Assembly: GCA_963766175.1 (NCBI GenBank)
Contig: CAVXZE010000002.1
Coordinates: 1-64,000, forward strand
Reading direction: 5' to 3'
Length of the DNA: 64,000 bases
Source of the DNA: CAVXZE01 sp963766175
Lineage (GTDB): Bacteria; Myxococcota_A; UBA9160; UBA6930
Part shown: in pieces, positions 33,000-42,277 of the stretch
Position numbering within the stretch: position 1 is the first letter of the stretch
Layout: the number at the start of each line of letters is the position of its first letter
Program-made: the position numbers and the translations under genes
The notes under the pieces: model-generated
Seen by the model: the letters and a program-made list of their open reading frames with translations, nothing else
Told to the model about the DNA's origin: nothing
Database searches by the model: none

Positions 33000-34214
33000 A
33001 TGGCATTCAAGGCCTTGGAAGGCGTCAGGGTGCTGGAGTACTGCAGTACCAGCACGGGACCCTACTGCACCAAGCTGATGGCCGACCTGGGGGCCGAGGT
33101 GATCCACGTCGAGCCCCCGAAGACGGGCGACGATGTGCGGAGGTCTCCGCCGTTTCCCGGAGACGTCCCCCATCCCGAGAAGAGCGGCCTTTTCCTGTTC
33201 CTCAACACCAATAAATTGGGGATCACGCTGAACCCTCGGCTGCCGCAAGGCAAGGAGATCTTCCAGAAGCTCGCGAGGGAGGCGGACGTGCTGGTCGAAG
33301 ACTGGCCTCCCGGGCACACGGAAGAGCTGGGGCTCGGCTACGACGACTTGAAGAAGCTCCACCCCGGGCTGATCGTGGCATCGATAACCCCCTTTGGGAG
33401 GAGCGGTCCCTACAAGGACTACCGCGCCTACCCTCTCAACATCGCTCACGTCTCCGGGCAGGGTTACGTCCTTCCCATGCCCTCCCCTCATCTCGAGCGC
33501 GCCCCGACCATGATCGGAGGCAACTGCACCGAGTACGATCCCGGCAACGCAGCCGCCGTGGCGATCCTCGCCGCTCTCTATTCGAGGGGCATCACGGGCA
33601 AGGGGCAGCTCGTGGAGGTGTCCAAGCAGGAAGCCGTCCTCTCGATGCAGAGGGTGGAGGCCGTCATCGTCGCCAACGGCGGCGAGGTGTCGACCCGAGA
33701 GGGTTGGAAGACCGAGAGACTGGTCACGGTGATGTTCCCCTGCAAGGACGGTCACGTCGTCATGGTCACCCCACTCGAGCACCAATGGGAAGCCCTGATG
33801 AAGCTCATCGGCAACACCGAGTGGTTCGAGACGAAATCTTCCCTCCCACCTCGGGTGCGCGCCGAGGACCCCCAGGCCATGATCGAACGGATCGGAAGCT
33901 GGATGGAGCAACACACCCGAGAGGAGATCTGCAGCAGGGCACAGGCCTTGAGCTGTCCGATCGCGCCGATCAACTCCTCGGAGGATGTCGTGAACTCGGA
34001 GCAGACGACAGCGCGAGGAATCTTCGTCGACATGGAGCACCCGGAGGCGGGCAGGATGAGGATTCCCTCTGCGCCCTACCACTTCTCCAAGACCCCCTGG
34101 AGATTGGAGCGCGCGGCGCCTCTTCTGGGTGAGCACAACGAGAGCATCTACTGCGAGAGGCTCGGCTACAGCAGGGAAGAGCTGAACGCCCTCGCGAACG
34201 CTGGTGTGATCTAG
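33000..34214 (+). CDS. CaiB/BaiF (family III) CoA-transferase, subunit 1
   Basis: 404 residues. Family features: LEGVRVLEYCSTSTGPYCTKLMADLGAEVIHVEPP at the N-terminus, the helix NTNKLGITLNPRLPQGKEIFQKL, and EYDPGNAAAVAILAALYSR with the presumed catalytic Asp near residue 179, which forms an aspartyl-CoA intermediate in this family. GGAAGGA precedes ATG 33000. The next gene encodes a related but clearly different protein of identical length, so a heteromeric enzyme is plausible. The acid substrate is unknown. Confidence 0.88.
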   Translation: MAFKALEGVRVLEYCSTSTGPYCTKLMADLGAEVIHVEPPKTGDDVRRSPPFPGDVPHPEKSGLFLFLNTNKLGITLNPRLPQGKEIFQKLAREADVLVEDWPPGHTEELGLGYDDLKKLHPGLIVASITPFGRSGPYKDYRAYPLNIAHVSGQGYVLPMPSPHLERAPTMIGGNCTEYDPGNAAAVAILAALYSRGITGKGQLVEVSKQEAVLSMQRVEAVIVANGGEVSTREGWKTERLVTVMFPCKDGHVVMVTPLEHQWEALMKLIGNTEWFETKSSLPPRVRAEDPQAMIERIGSWMEQHTREEICSRAQALSCPIAPINSSEDVVNSEQTTARGIFVDMEHPEAGRMRIPSAPYHFSKTPWRLERAAPLLGEHNESIYCERLGYSREELNALANAGVI

Positions 34215-34229
34215 AAGGAATCTTTCTCG

Positions 34230-35444
34230 ATGACTGACGGGCCGCTTGCGGGTGTCAGAGTCACGGAATTCACTTCTGCCTGGGCGGGGCCCTACGCCAC
34301 CTGTCTGCTCGGCTTCCTGGGAGCGGAGATCATCAAGGTGGAGAGCAGACAGAGGCTCGATCACGCCCGATTGGTCTCCTTCACGACCAGCAGCGATTTC
34401 TCGAATCCGGATCAGTCACCGGTCTTCAACAGCCTGAACCTCAACAAGCAGAGCGTCTGTCTCAACCTCTCCCAACCCAGGGCGGTGGAGATCGCCAAGC
34501 GGCTGGTCGAGAAGAGCGACGTGGCGGTCGAGAACATGCGGCCGGGTGTCATGGGAAGGCTTGGCCTGGATTACCAGGCCCTCCGCGAAGTGAAGCCCGA
34601 CATCATCTACCTGTCGTCGTCATCATGCGGCCAGACGGGTCCTCACCGGGAGCACGTGGGCTACGCCCCGAACTTCGCCAGCGCAGCGGGCCTCTCCTAC
34701 GTCACCGGCTATCCGGACTGGCCGCCGAGCATTCTCTCGGGCGCCATCGATCTCAGAAGCGCGACGGCGGCCGCCTTCTCGATTCTGGCGGCCTTGCTCT
34801 GCCATCAGAGGACCGGTGAAGGTCAATACATCGATCTGGCTTCCCAGGAAACCAGCATGATGCTCAACAGCGACGCGCTGATGGACTACCTGATGAACCA
34901 GCGGGTCCAGATGCGAAAGGGCAACCGGGACGACAGGATGGCTCCCCACAACTGCTATCGCTGCCGCGGAGACGACAACTGGATCAGCATCGCCGTAGCG
35001 AACGACCGGGAGTGGCGTGCACTGTGCGGCGCCATGGGGAAGCCGGAGCTGGCGGAAGACGAGAGATTCGCCGAAGCCGAGACACGCTGGAACCACCAGG
35101 ACGAGCTAGACCGAATCATCGGCGAGTGGAGCATGGACCGGGACCACTACGAGTTGATGCACGAGCTTCAGGAGGCGGGAGTTGCGGCGGCGCCCTCGCT
35201 CAGCAACAAGGAGCTCTTCGAGGATCCCCACCTCGAGGAAAGGGGCACCTTCCTACAGGTGGATCATCCTCTCCTGAAGAAGGACTGGGTCCTCTCACCC
35301 CCCTGGAGGCTCTCCGGCACACCCGCCCGGATTCGCCGCCACGCTCCTTCGCTGGGAGAGCACCAGCAGCGGATCTTCGAAGAGCTGCTCGAGATGTCGG
35401 CAGCGGAGATCGAGAGTCTGAAGGAAGAGAAGGTCATCTACTGA
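34230..35444 (+). CDS. CaiB/BaiF (family III) CoA-transferase, subunit 2
   Basis: Also 404 residues, 15 bp downstream of subunit 1. N-terminal LAGVRVTEFTSAWAGPYATCLLGFLGAEIIKVE; catalytic region GAIDLRSATAAAFSILAALL with Asp near 173; GEGQYIDLASQE. Both subunits keep the catalytic Asp. Pairs of adjacent family III transferases are known for heteromeric enzymes such as benzylsuccinate and succinyl-CoA:malate CoA-transferases; whether this pair assembles is inferred. AGAAGGA lies upstream of the ATG. Confidence 0.88.
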   Translation: MTDGPLAGVRVTEFTSAWAGPYATCLLGFLGAEIIKVESRQRLDHARLVSFTTSSDFSNPDQSPVFNSLNLNKQSVCLNLSQPRAVEIAKRLVEKSDVAVENMRPGVMGRLGLDYQALREVKPDIIYLSSSSCGQTGPHREHVGYAPNFASAAGLSYVTGYPDWPPSILSGAIDLRSATAAAFSILAALLCHQRTGEGQYIDLASQETSMMLNSDALMDYLMNQRVQMRKGNRDDRMAPHNCYRCRGDDNWISIAVANDREWRALCGAMGKPELAEDERFAEAETRWNHQDELDRIIGEWSMDRDHYELMHELQEAGVAAAPSLSNKELFEDPHLEERGTFLQVDHPLLKKDWVLSPPWRLSGTPARIRRHAPSLGEHQQRIFEELLEMSAAEIESLKEEKVIY

Positions 35445-35538
35445 CCAGATTTCCCTCCAGCGAAGAGCCCGAAGCGGTATCATCGTGGCAAGCGGAATCG
35501 GGCCTTCGTCACGGCGCTCTCGCCGCGGGACGGGTACC

Positions 35539-36327
35539 ATGGGAACAACCGGGCTCTCGTCACGGCTCGACACGATCTTCCGTACGACCGTCGGCTACCT
35601 GGTGATCCCGGCCGCGACCATCGTCCTGAGCCTCTGCGCCCTGTTCCGAGTCGTGCGAGGGGCGCCGCGCGCCAAGGTCGACTCCGTGTACTGGACCTTC
35701 GGGCGATTCGCGCTCCGGGTCGGGGGCACCCGGCTGGAGGCCCACGGGCTCGAGAACATCGAACCGGGACAGGGCTACGTGCTGGTGCCGAACCACGAAA
35801 GCAACTGGGATCCGCCCGCCCTGCTCTCCGCCCTCACCGGGACTCCGGTACGCTTCGTCGTCAAGAAGGAGATCTCCGACATCCCGGTCTTCGGATGGGC
35901 GATCCTCCAATCCGGCTCGGTGATGGTGGAGCGAACCGGCAACCAGAGCGATGTGGACCGGATCCGCGAGAGGATGGGGACGCGCCCCACGGACATCTCG
36001 ATGCTGTTCTACGCCGAGGGGTCGCGCTCGCGCGACGGAGCCCTCCACCCTTTCAAGAAGGGCGCCTTCGTGACCGCGATCGCCCATCGGCTGCCGATCC
36101 TGCCCATCGGCCACGCCGGCTGCCACCGCATCTGGCCGCCAGGTCGCGTGGGGCTGCGGAGCGGTCCGGTCGTCGTCGAGGTGGGACGGCCGATTCCGGT
36201 TGAGAACCTCTGCTACGACGACCGGGACGCACTCCGGGACGAGACCTTCGACGCGGTGAAGGAGCTCCGAACCCGAGCGAGGAGGCGCCTCCGGGAGCTC
36301 GGCGTAGAACCCGGCGGGATCGACTGA
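35539..36327 (+). CDS. 1-acyl-glycerol-3-phosphate acyltransferase (PlsC-like)
   Basis: 262 residues from ATG 35539. An N-terminal membrane segment (about 16-36, TVGYLVIPAATIVLSLCALF) anchors it. Acyltransferase block I is NHESNWDP (NHxxxxD form), block II is around VERTGNQSDVDR, block III is FYAEGSRSRDG (EGxRS), and block IV PILPIGH. This matches lysophosphatidate acyltransferases of phospholipid synthesis. It follows the CoA-transferase gene by 94 bp and is convergent with the large secreted propeller protein. Confidence 0.87.
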   Translation: MGTTGLSSRLDTIFRTTVGYLVIPAATIVLSLCALFRVVRGAPRAKVDSVYWTFGRFALRVGGTRLEAHGLENIEPGQGYVLVPNHESNWDPPALLSALTGTPVRFVVKKEISDIPVFGWAILQSGSVMVERTGNQSDVDRIRERMGTRPTDISMLFYAEGSRSRDGALHPFKKGAFVTAIAHRLPILPIGHAGCHRIWPPGRVGLRSGPVVVEVGRPIPVENLCYDDRDALRDETFDAVKELRTRARRRLRELGVEPGGID

Positions 36328-36345
36328 GCGCCAGCACCTCGCTTC

Positions 36346-39291
36346 CTAGGGAACCAGCGGCATCTCGTTGCTCAGCAGCCCGTTGGCACTCCGGATCTGG
36401 AGCAGGTCCGTTCCACCGGTCCGGGGTAGCCCGCTGACGGAGAGCAGCTGGGTGGTGATCTGGCCCGCGGTGGCCGAGCAGGACGTCGAGGTGCCGATGA
36501 CCGACACCGTGAGTCCGGTGTCCTGCCCGTTCAGGAAGACCGGGTCGCCGTCCACGACGTGTGCGCCCTCGAAGGGGAAAGAGGAGCCTCCCGGGAGCAG
36601 CGGATCGGGATTGTTGGGGCCGGTGTCGCACTGCGCACCGAACGGAGCGATCAGCGGCTGGGGCGAGTTCTCCGAGACGCCGCTGCGCAGGTGGGCCGTC
36701 AGTGTGGCGATCAGCGTCGACTCGGGTGGCTGCGCCTCGGCGATCAGAGCGGCACGACTCAGGCTCGCCCCCCCCACCTTGTATAGACCCGTTGCCTGGA
36801 GATACGAGATCGTGACGGCCTGGCCGTTGCGAAGGCCTCCACCGCGCAGGTTCACGACACCGCGCTCGTCGGCGGCCTCGAGCTCGGCAAGAAGCGCATC
36901 GGTCTCCGCCACCAGGGCGGCGCCGGTGGTCCGCGAGTTGAGCGTGACCTGGCGCCCGAGCGCCCCCGACGGACCGGTGCTCGCCTCCTCGAACATCTGG
37001 AAGATGTCGAGGGGGCGAACCCCGTAGACCGGCTCGAAGACCGCGAAGGCGGCCCCGAAGGTGGTGATCTCGCGGAAGCCCTGGTTGGGGTTCCACTGGA
37101 TCGGGGTCTCGAGTGGTGAGATCCCGAAAGCGGGAACGCCAGTGTTGGCGAAGGTAAGAAGCTCCTCGGTGTGCACCGGACCCAGGGAGAACTGAAGGAA
37201 GCGGTCCGTCATCCCGCGCATGGTGGATGCATCGAAGGCCTGGAGCGTCTCCGAGTTGGTCGCGGTGCCCAAGGGGAGCTCGTGACAGCCCGCGTTCGAG
37301 TCGGCGCAGGTGTCCGGGTTGCCGCCGCCGTTCTGGTCGATGAAGAAATCCTCGAATCCCTCGAGGGCTCCCACCGGGATGGGATTGTTGCCGTCGGGAT
37401 CCGCGATGACCACACCGTCCCCGACCCTCGAGAGACTGTCGTCGATGCGCCTCGAGCGAGCGGGGGGATACGACACGCGCTCCAGGAAGGTCGCCATGTC
37501 GTCCTTCTCCGGCTCGGAGAGAATCGCGCCGCCGGGAGGGCAGGCGCCCGTCTGATCGCACATCACCCCGGAGAGGCTCGCGTCCACGAGATTCCGGAAG
37601 CAGGTGTGCGGATCGGCGCTGCAATTGCTCCCGGCGTTGCCGCCGATCCCGGTGGCGCCGTTGGGACCCCCGAAGGGGTCACCGAGGATCCCGTCCCAGT
37701 GGAGCGGGACGGTGTCCCGCAGTCCTCGGATCGGCATGGTGCTGCGCGCCTCGTCCTCGCCCGCGACGCAGCCGTTCAGGAAGCACTCACCTCCAATCCG
37801 CCACAGCAGCTGGTCGGTGTGCCCGTCCGGGTGGCAGCTCGCGCACGCGAAGGTTCCGGAGGTCGAGGCGAAGGCGTCGTTGAAGGCGATCCGCCCTCGG
37901 CGGACGGCCAGCGGGGTCGGGTCGAAGCCGATCGGAATGGTCGCGAGGATCTTGGAGGGATCCAGACTCGCCGGAGTCGATACGTCCACCACCGTGACGC
38001 TGGCATCGAGTGTGTTGAGCACGTAGGCCCTTAGCGGAGCCCCGGTGTCCGGGTCCGAGCGCAAGGCCACGCCCCGCGGAATCGCTCCCACGTCGAGCTG
38101 CCCGAGGAGCGTCCCCGACGAGCTCATGGTGAAGAGCCGGCTGGTTCCCGCCGCCGTCGCGACGATCGTCGGAGAGGGCTGGTTGCTCAGGGCAATTCCG
38201 TAGGGAGTGGCGAGCGCCGTCGCGGGACTCGGGAAGTTGGGATCCAGATCCACGGTCGAGACGGCCGAGCAGCCGGAGCCACCCACGCCGCAGTCCAGGA
38301 TCGCGACCTCGTTGGTGAACATCCGGTTCCCGAGATCGGCGAGGTTCACGTCACCGTCCCCGTTCACGTCGCCTGCCAGCCCCGTGGTGGTTCCGTTCAC
38401 CGTGTTTCGGGCGTCGGTCTGGGTCACGTAGACGCGATTGCTGGCGTCCACGGCCAGCCCGTAGAGCAGGGTTCCGACTCCTTCCACCACCTTGATCTCG
38501 TTGTCGTTGCTCGTATCGAAGACGAAGAGGTCGCGGTCCGGGACCTGCGGATCGACGACGATGTTCTTCTCCAGGCCAGGCATGTTGGGGTTGGTCGCGA
38601 AGGTGTTGAGATCCGTGAGGAAGAGGGTGCACTGCGGTGAGGTGCCGCCCAGCCCGCAAGAAGAGAGCTCACTCTGGTTGCCGGACTCGAAGGCGGCCAC
38701 GTAGAGCCGCCCGTTGCGGACCGCGATCGCCCGGGGCTCCTGGGCCCGGATATTGAGCGAGCCGGTCACCGAGTAGTTCACGGCGTCCACGATGGCGACC
38801 TGGTTCCGTGACGAAAGCGCGACATAGGCCTTGGCGTTGCTCGCGAAGGCGATCCCCACCGGCTCGTCGAAGCGGGTGGCTCCGTCCGCACTCAGATCCT
38901 GGATCGTTTCCACCACCTGCCGGAAGCTCGCACTCGCCGGATCGGTGTCGATCACGCTGACGGAGTCGGAGACGTGGTTGGCGACCCAGACCTCCTTGCC
39001 GTCCGGGCGCACCGCAACGCTCACCGGCTCGAGACCCACCATGATCTGCTTCTCGAATACGTGGGTGGTCGTGTTGATCACTGCGACCGAGTTGTAGGTG
39101 GTGTTCACGACGTAGACGAAGTTCCCGTCCGGCGAGAGAGCGATCGGGTTCGACTGGGGACTCGTGAAGGTGAGGTGACCGATTCGCTCGTGCGCCGGGC
39201 GAGCGCGAGCAGCCTGGGCTGAAGGTGCCAGGAGCAGGGTCGCAAGGACGACCGTAATCAAGGGAAGCTTCGGGCGCAGGGTGGGGAGCAC
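36346..39291 (-). CDS. secreted YVTN beta-propeller protein with MauG/cytochrome-like CxxCH domain
   Basis: I start it at GTG 39291, where AGGAGA is six bases upstream, giving 981 residues; the open frame extends to 39321. Signal peptide ends near SAQA. Residues about 40-470 are propeller repeats of YVTN type (PDGNFVYVVNTTYNSVAVI, PDGKEVWVANHVSDSVSVI). A dockerin-like calcium loop, GDVNGDGDVNLADLGN, is inserted near 304-319. A heme-binding CASCHPDGHTD is near 482, and CADSNAGCHELP further on may be a degenerate second site. The whole resembles surface propeller-cytochrome proteins; the redox partner is unknown. Confidence 0.8.
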   Translation of the reverse strand: MLPTLRPKLPLITVVLATLLLAPSAQAARARPAHERIGHLTFTSPQSNPIALSPDGNFVYVVNTTYNSVAVINTTTHVFEKQIMVGLEPVSVAVRPDGKEVWVANHVSDSVSVIDTDPASASFRQVVETIQDLSADGATRFDEPVGIAFASNAKAYVALSSRNQVAIVDAVNYSVTGSLNIRAQEPRAIAVRNGRLYVAAFESGNQSELSSCGLGGTSPQCTLFLTDLNTFATNPNMPGLEKNIVVDPQVPDRDLFVFDTSNDNEIKVVEGVGTLLYGLAVDASNRVYVTQTDARNTVNGTTTGLAGDVNGDGDVNLADLGNRMFTNEVAILDCGVGGSGCSAVSTVDLDPNFPSPATALATPYGIALSNQPSPTIVATAAGTSRLFTMSSSGTLLGQLDVGAIPRGVALRSDPDTGAPLRAYVLNTLDASVTVVDVSTPASLDPSKILATIPIGFDPTPLAVRRGRIAFNDAFASTSGTFACASCHPDGHTDQLLWRIGGECFLNGCVAGEDEARSTMPIRGLRDTVPLHWDGILGDPFGGPNGATGIGGNAGSNCSADPHTCFRNLVDASLSGVMCDQTGACPPGGAILSEPEKDDMATFLERVSYPPARSRRIDDSLSRVGDGVVIADPDGNNPIPVGALEGFEDFFIDQNGGGNPDTCADSNAGCHELPLGTATNSETLQAFDASTMRGMTDRFLQFSLGPVHTEELLTFANTGVPAFGISPLETPIQWNPNQGFREITTFGAAFAVFEPVYGVRPLDIFQMFEEASTGPSGALGRQVTLNSRTTGAALVAETDALLAELEAADERGVVNLRGGGLRNGQAVTISYLQATGLYKVGGASLSRAALIAEAQPPESTLIATLTAHLRSGVSENSPQPLIAPFGAQCDTGPNNPDPLLPGGSSFPFEGAHVVDGDPVFLNGQDTGLTVSVIGTSTSCSATAGQITTQLLSVSGLPRTGGTDLLQIRSANGLLSNEMPLVP

Positions 39292-39433
39292 GGCACATCT
39301 CCTTCGCGCGCGACGCGTCAAGGCCTCGCGATGCAGCTTTCGATATCCCTGTAAGATAAGTCGATTCTGCTGGGGGGGTTACCGAAGCCGGCTCGATCAA
39401 CGAAGATGCCCACGCGGGGGCTCTTGCCCAGGA

Positions 39434-40885
39434 TCAGTCCCTCTCCGTGCGCACCCGGGCGATCGCCTCTGCCCAGCGGAGTCGGCGCTCGAGGCGCACC
39501 GCTTCATCGAGGGCGGGCTCGAAGCCCAGGGGTGCCGGAATCCTGGCCCGGCAATCCGCGAGGCTGGCGAAGATTCCCGCCGCGAGCCCCGCGAGCTGTG
39601 CTGCCCCGAGTGCCGTGGTGTCGAGCTCGCGCGCGCGGTGGATGGCCCGACCGCCGAGATCCGCGAGCGTCTGGAGCAGCAGATCGCTCCGAGCCAGGCC
39701 GCCGTCGACCCGCAGCGGCACGGCAGTCAGGCCGGCGGCCTCGCACAGGTCCACACAGCGCTGGGCCAGCCCGTCGACGGCGGCACGGACCACGTGGGCG
39801 GCCTTGCTTCCCCGGGTGAGTCCCCCGAGGAATCCCCGCGCCGCGTCATCGAGGTAGGGCGTACCGAGTCCCTGGAGGGCGGGGACGAAGACCACACCCT
39901 CGGCGTCGGCCACCTCCCGCGCGACGCGGTCGAGCGAGTCCACCTCGGGCAACAGCCCGATTCCCACCAGCCACTCCACCACCGCGCCAGCGGTGTGGAC
40001 GCTCGACTCGACGCAGTACTGCATGGGGATCCCGGGAAGGCGCCAGAGGGCGAGCGCGTGGGCGCCCGGGCCGGCTTGCTGGAGCGCCTCGCCGGTGTGC
40101 ACCTCCAGCATCGCCGCGGTGCCGAGCGTGAGCTTCGCCTCACCGGCGCGATGCACGCCCTGGGCGAAGCAGGCCGATTGCTGATCGCCCACGCGCGCCG
40201 CCACCGGCACCGGAGCACCGAGCAGATCACTCGGCGTCTCGGCCACGATCTCCGCGGTCGCTACCACCGCGGGCAGCGCCTCCCAGGGCACGCCGAAGAG
40301 CGCCGTCACGGGCTCCATCCAGGTTCCGCTCCGGGAGTCGAAGAGCCCGGTTCCGCTGGCGCAGCTCGGGTCGGTGACGAAGCGCGATCCGCCGGTGAGA
40401 CGGTCGGTCAGCCAGACATCGGGGGTTCCGAGCCGGAGGCGTCCGGCGCGGGCGGCCGCGGCCACCCCGCTGTCGTTCTGCAGCAGCCACTCGAGCTTGG
40501 TCGCCGAAGCCTGGACCGGCATCGGCACACCGTGGGCCTGAAGCTCCGCCGCGCGCGCGGCCGTCCGCTGGTCCTGCCAGCCGATCGCTGGTGCGAGCGC
40601 CTCGCCGCTCTGCGCGTCCCAGGCGAGCGAGGTCGACCGCTGGGTGGCAAGGCCGAGAGCGGCCACGTCGCGAGCGCTCGCGCCCGCCTCGGCGAGGACC
40701 TCGCGGAGGACCGCGAGTGAGCTCTCCCACAGAGAGTTCGGGTTCTGCTCCACCCAGCCGGGGGCGGGGAAGCTGCATTCGAGCGCGCGGCCTGCGCGAC
40801 CCCGCACGCTGCCCCTCCCGTCCACCACCAGCGCGGAGACCCGGGTGGTGCCGACATCGAGCCCGATCAGCAGCTCACCGCCCAT
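39434..40885 (-). CDS. FGGY-family carbohydrate kinase, glycerol-kinase-like
   Basis: The start is ATG 40885 with GGAGG six bases upstream (the open frame extends far upstream but without family sequence); 483 residues. Phosphate-1 motif LLIGLDVGTTRVSALVVD at the N-terminus, GWVEQNP and IGWQDQRT as in glycerol kinases, GDQQSACFAQG and the C-terminal FGGY signature region (RVDGGLARSDLLLQTLADLGG). It phosphorylates glycerol or a related polyol/sugar. There is no transporter or glycerol-3-phosphate dehydrogenase next to it. It is divergent from the HabA-like gene. Confidence 0.87.
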   Translation of the reverse strand: MGGELLIGLDVGTTRVSALVVDGRGSVRGRAGRALECSFPAPGWVEQNPNSLWESSLAVLREVLAEAGASARDVAALGLATQRSTSLAWDAQSGEALAPAIGWQDQRTAARAAELQAHGVPMPVQASATKLEWLLQNDSGVAAAARAGRLRLGTPDVWLTDRLTGGSRFVTDPSCASGTGLFDSRSGTWMEPVTALFGVPWEALPAVVATAEIVAETPSDLLGAPVPVAARVGDQQSACFAQGVHRAGEAKLTLGTAAMLEVHTGEALQQAGPGAHALALWRLPGIPMQYCVESSVHTAGAVVEWLVGIGLLPEVDSLDRVAREVADAEGVVFVPALQGLGTPYLDDAARGFLGGLTRGSKAAHVVRAAVDGLAQRCVDLCEAAGLTAVPLRVDGGLARSDLLLQTLADLGGRAIHRARELDTTALGAAQLAGLAAGIFASLADCRARIPAPLGFEPALDEAVRLERRLRWAEAIARVRTERD

Positions 40886-40990
40886 TTGCCACCTCCGGCA
40901 CTCCGTTCCCGCGATTCGCCCGGATCCTAGCTCGAAGACGAGCGGCCCACTGGTATAGGATCCGAGGGTCAACCGACGGAGGTACGACGG

Positions 40991-41428
40991 ATGTCGAACG
41001 AGCACAGCGGACGGCGATTGATCCGGCACGGGATGGTTCTCTTTCTCCTGGGCCTGCTGACGGGGATCCTGATCCCCACCCTGACGAGCCCGAGACTGGC
41101 TCTTGCGGCGCACATGGAGGGGCTGCTGAACGGCATCTTCCTGATCGTGGTGGGGGGGGTGCTCTGGAAGGAGCTGCGCCTGCCCGAGAGCGCTGCCTCG
41201 GCGAGCGTATGGCTGCTCCTGATCGCGGCCTACGCGAGCTGGGGCTTCTGCCTGCTGGCAGCAGCCTTCGGGGCGAGCCAGACGCTCGCGATCGCGGGCA
41301 AGGGCTACACCGCGGCGCCGTGGCAAGAGCAGCTGGTGAGCGCGGGGCTGGGCGTGGGTGCCGTCTGCGTCCTGGTCGCCGCCTGCCTGGTGCTCTACGG
41401 GCTGCGCGAGACCAACGAAGCACGATGA
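40991..41428 (+). CDS. HabA-like (hydroxylamino)benzene mutase family membrane protein
   Basis: 145 residues with four membrane helices. RRLIRHGMVLFLLGLLTGI, NPR/SPRLALAAHMEGLLNGIFLI and the last helix ending YGLRE match the small HabA family, whose founding member rearranges hydroxylaminobenzene to aminophenol during nitroarene breakdown. Many homologs are in organisms without that pathway, so the enzymatic role is not certain. Its 3' end overlaps the convergent methyltransferase gene by 34 bp. Confidence 0.68.
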   Translation: MSNEHSGRRLIRHGMVLFLLGLLTGILIPTLTSPRLALAAHMEGLLNGIFLIVVGGVLWKELRLPESAASASVWLLLIAAYASWGFCLLAAAFGASQTLAIAGKGYTAAPWQEQLVSAGLGVGAVCVLVAACLVLYGLRETNEAR

Positions 41429-42021
41429 GCGAACCGGCCGAGCCAGGGCAGGAACCGCCCCACGCGTGCCGCGTAGGCCAGGTATGCCTGGCCGTGAATC
41501 CTGACCAGGTTCCGCTCCTCGAGTCGGACCTGCAGTGAGACGAGAATCGCGGCAACGGCGAAGCCGGCCACCGTCCACGGAGCGGGGGTGATCAGCACCA
41601 GGCCAGCCAGCGTAAGAAACATCCCCAGAAAGATCGGATTCCTGGAGAGGGCGAAGAGCCCTTCGGTCACCAGCAGGGTCGGCCGGTCGTCGATCCCGAC
41701 GCGCCATGAGGCCCCCATCTGTGCCTGCGCGACCAGGGTGACGATGAGCCCGCCGAGAAAGAGGAGCCAGCCGGCCGCCTGCCACCCCACGGACAGCTGC
41801 CAGATTCCCAGGCGCCCGGGATCCAGCGCCACACAGAGCGCGCTCCAGACAGCCAGCCCGGTCAGAAACAATCCCATCAGCGCTCCAACTACCCGCTGAG
41901 CCGTCTCGGCCTCCCGGTGGAAGACGAACGGGAAGACCCCCGACTTCCGCCAGGTGCGCCAGGTCGGCCAGACGATTGCCGTAAAGAGGTATCCGAGGAC
42001 TGCGACCGGAAGAAATCTCAT
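41395..42021 (-). CDS. isoprenylcysteine carboxyl methyltransferase-like membrane protein (ICMT/NnrU-type)
   Basis: 208 residues with five to six membrane helices. The C-terminal catalytic region is typical: LLVTEGLFALSRNPIFLGMF (SAM-binding helix start with RxP) and EERNLVRIHGQAYLAYAARVGRFLP. Bacterial members methylate small molecules, phospholipids or unknown acceptors. Its 3' end overlaps HabA. A TATAAT lies 36 bp upstream of its start on the same strand. Confidence 0.82.
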   Translation of the reverse strand: MRFLPVAVLGYLFTAIVWPTWRTWRKSGVFPFVFHREAETAQRVVGALMGLFLTGLAVWSALCVALDPGRLGIWQLSVGWQAAGWLLFLGGLIVTLVAQAQMGASWRVGIDDRPTLLVTEGLFALSRNPIFLGMFLTLAGLVLITPAPWTVAGFAVAAILVSLQVRLEERNLVRIHGQAYLAYAARVGRFLPWLGRFAHRASLVSRSP

Positions 42022-42056
42022 CAGTGTTTCTCTCTTGAATTCAATGTGTTATGACT

Positions 42057-42062
42057 ATTATA
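42057..42062 (-). promoter_or_regulatory. -10 element for the ICMT-like gene
   Basis: On the minus strand 42062-42057 reads TATAAT, 36 bp before the start at 42021, in an AT-rich stretch (42030-42085). I see no good -35 hexamer at the usual distance. Confidence 0.45.
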
Positions 42063-42109
42063 CGAGCTAATACTCATTTTTCAGCTCGCTTTTCGGAGCT
42101 CGAGGCGCG

Positions 42110-42259
42110 CTGGCGAAGAAGCCCGCAAGCCTCCGAGAACAGGCCTCTCGGGACAGCTCGCCTTTCACCGCCCAGCGGATGGCGGAGGCCGCGGCTCGCG
42201 TTTGCGAGGAGCCGGGCTACGCCGGCGCCATCACCAACCACATCGCAGCTGGCAGCGTA
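42110..42259 (+). pseudogene. remnant of a TetR-family regulator (HTH part only)
   Basis: The plus-strand frame LAKKPASLREQASR...FTAQRMAEAAARVCEEPGYAGAITNHIAA matches the first ~50 residues of TetR regulators of the type ending GYAGATTNxIAxRAG, then loses similarity just before the recognition helix. There is no start codon in a normal place, and the remainder is gone. It sits upstream of and divergent from the ICMT-like gene, the position of a former local regulator. Confidence 0.6.
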
Positions 42260-42277
42260 GGATCTCGGCAGGTCACC

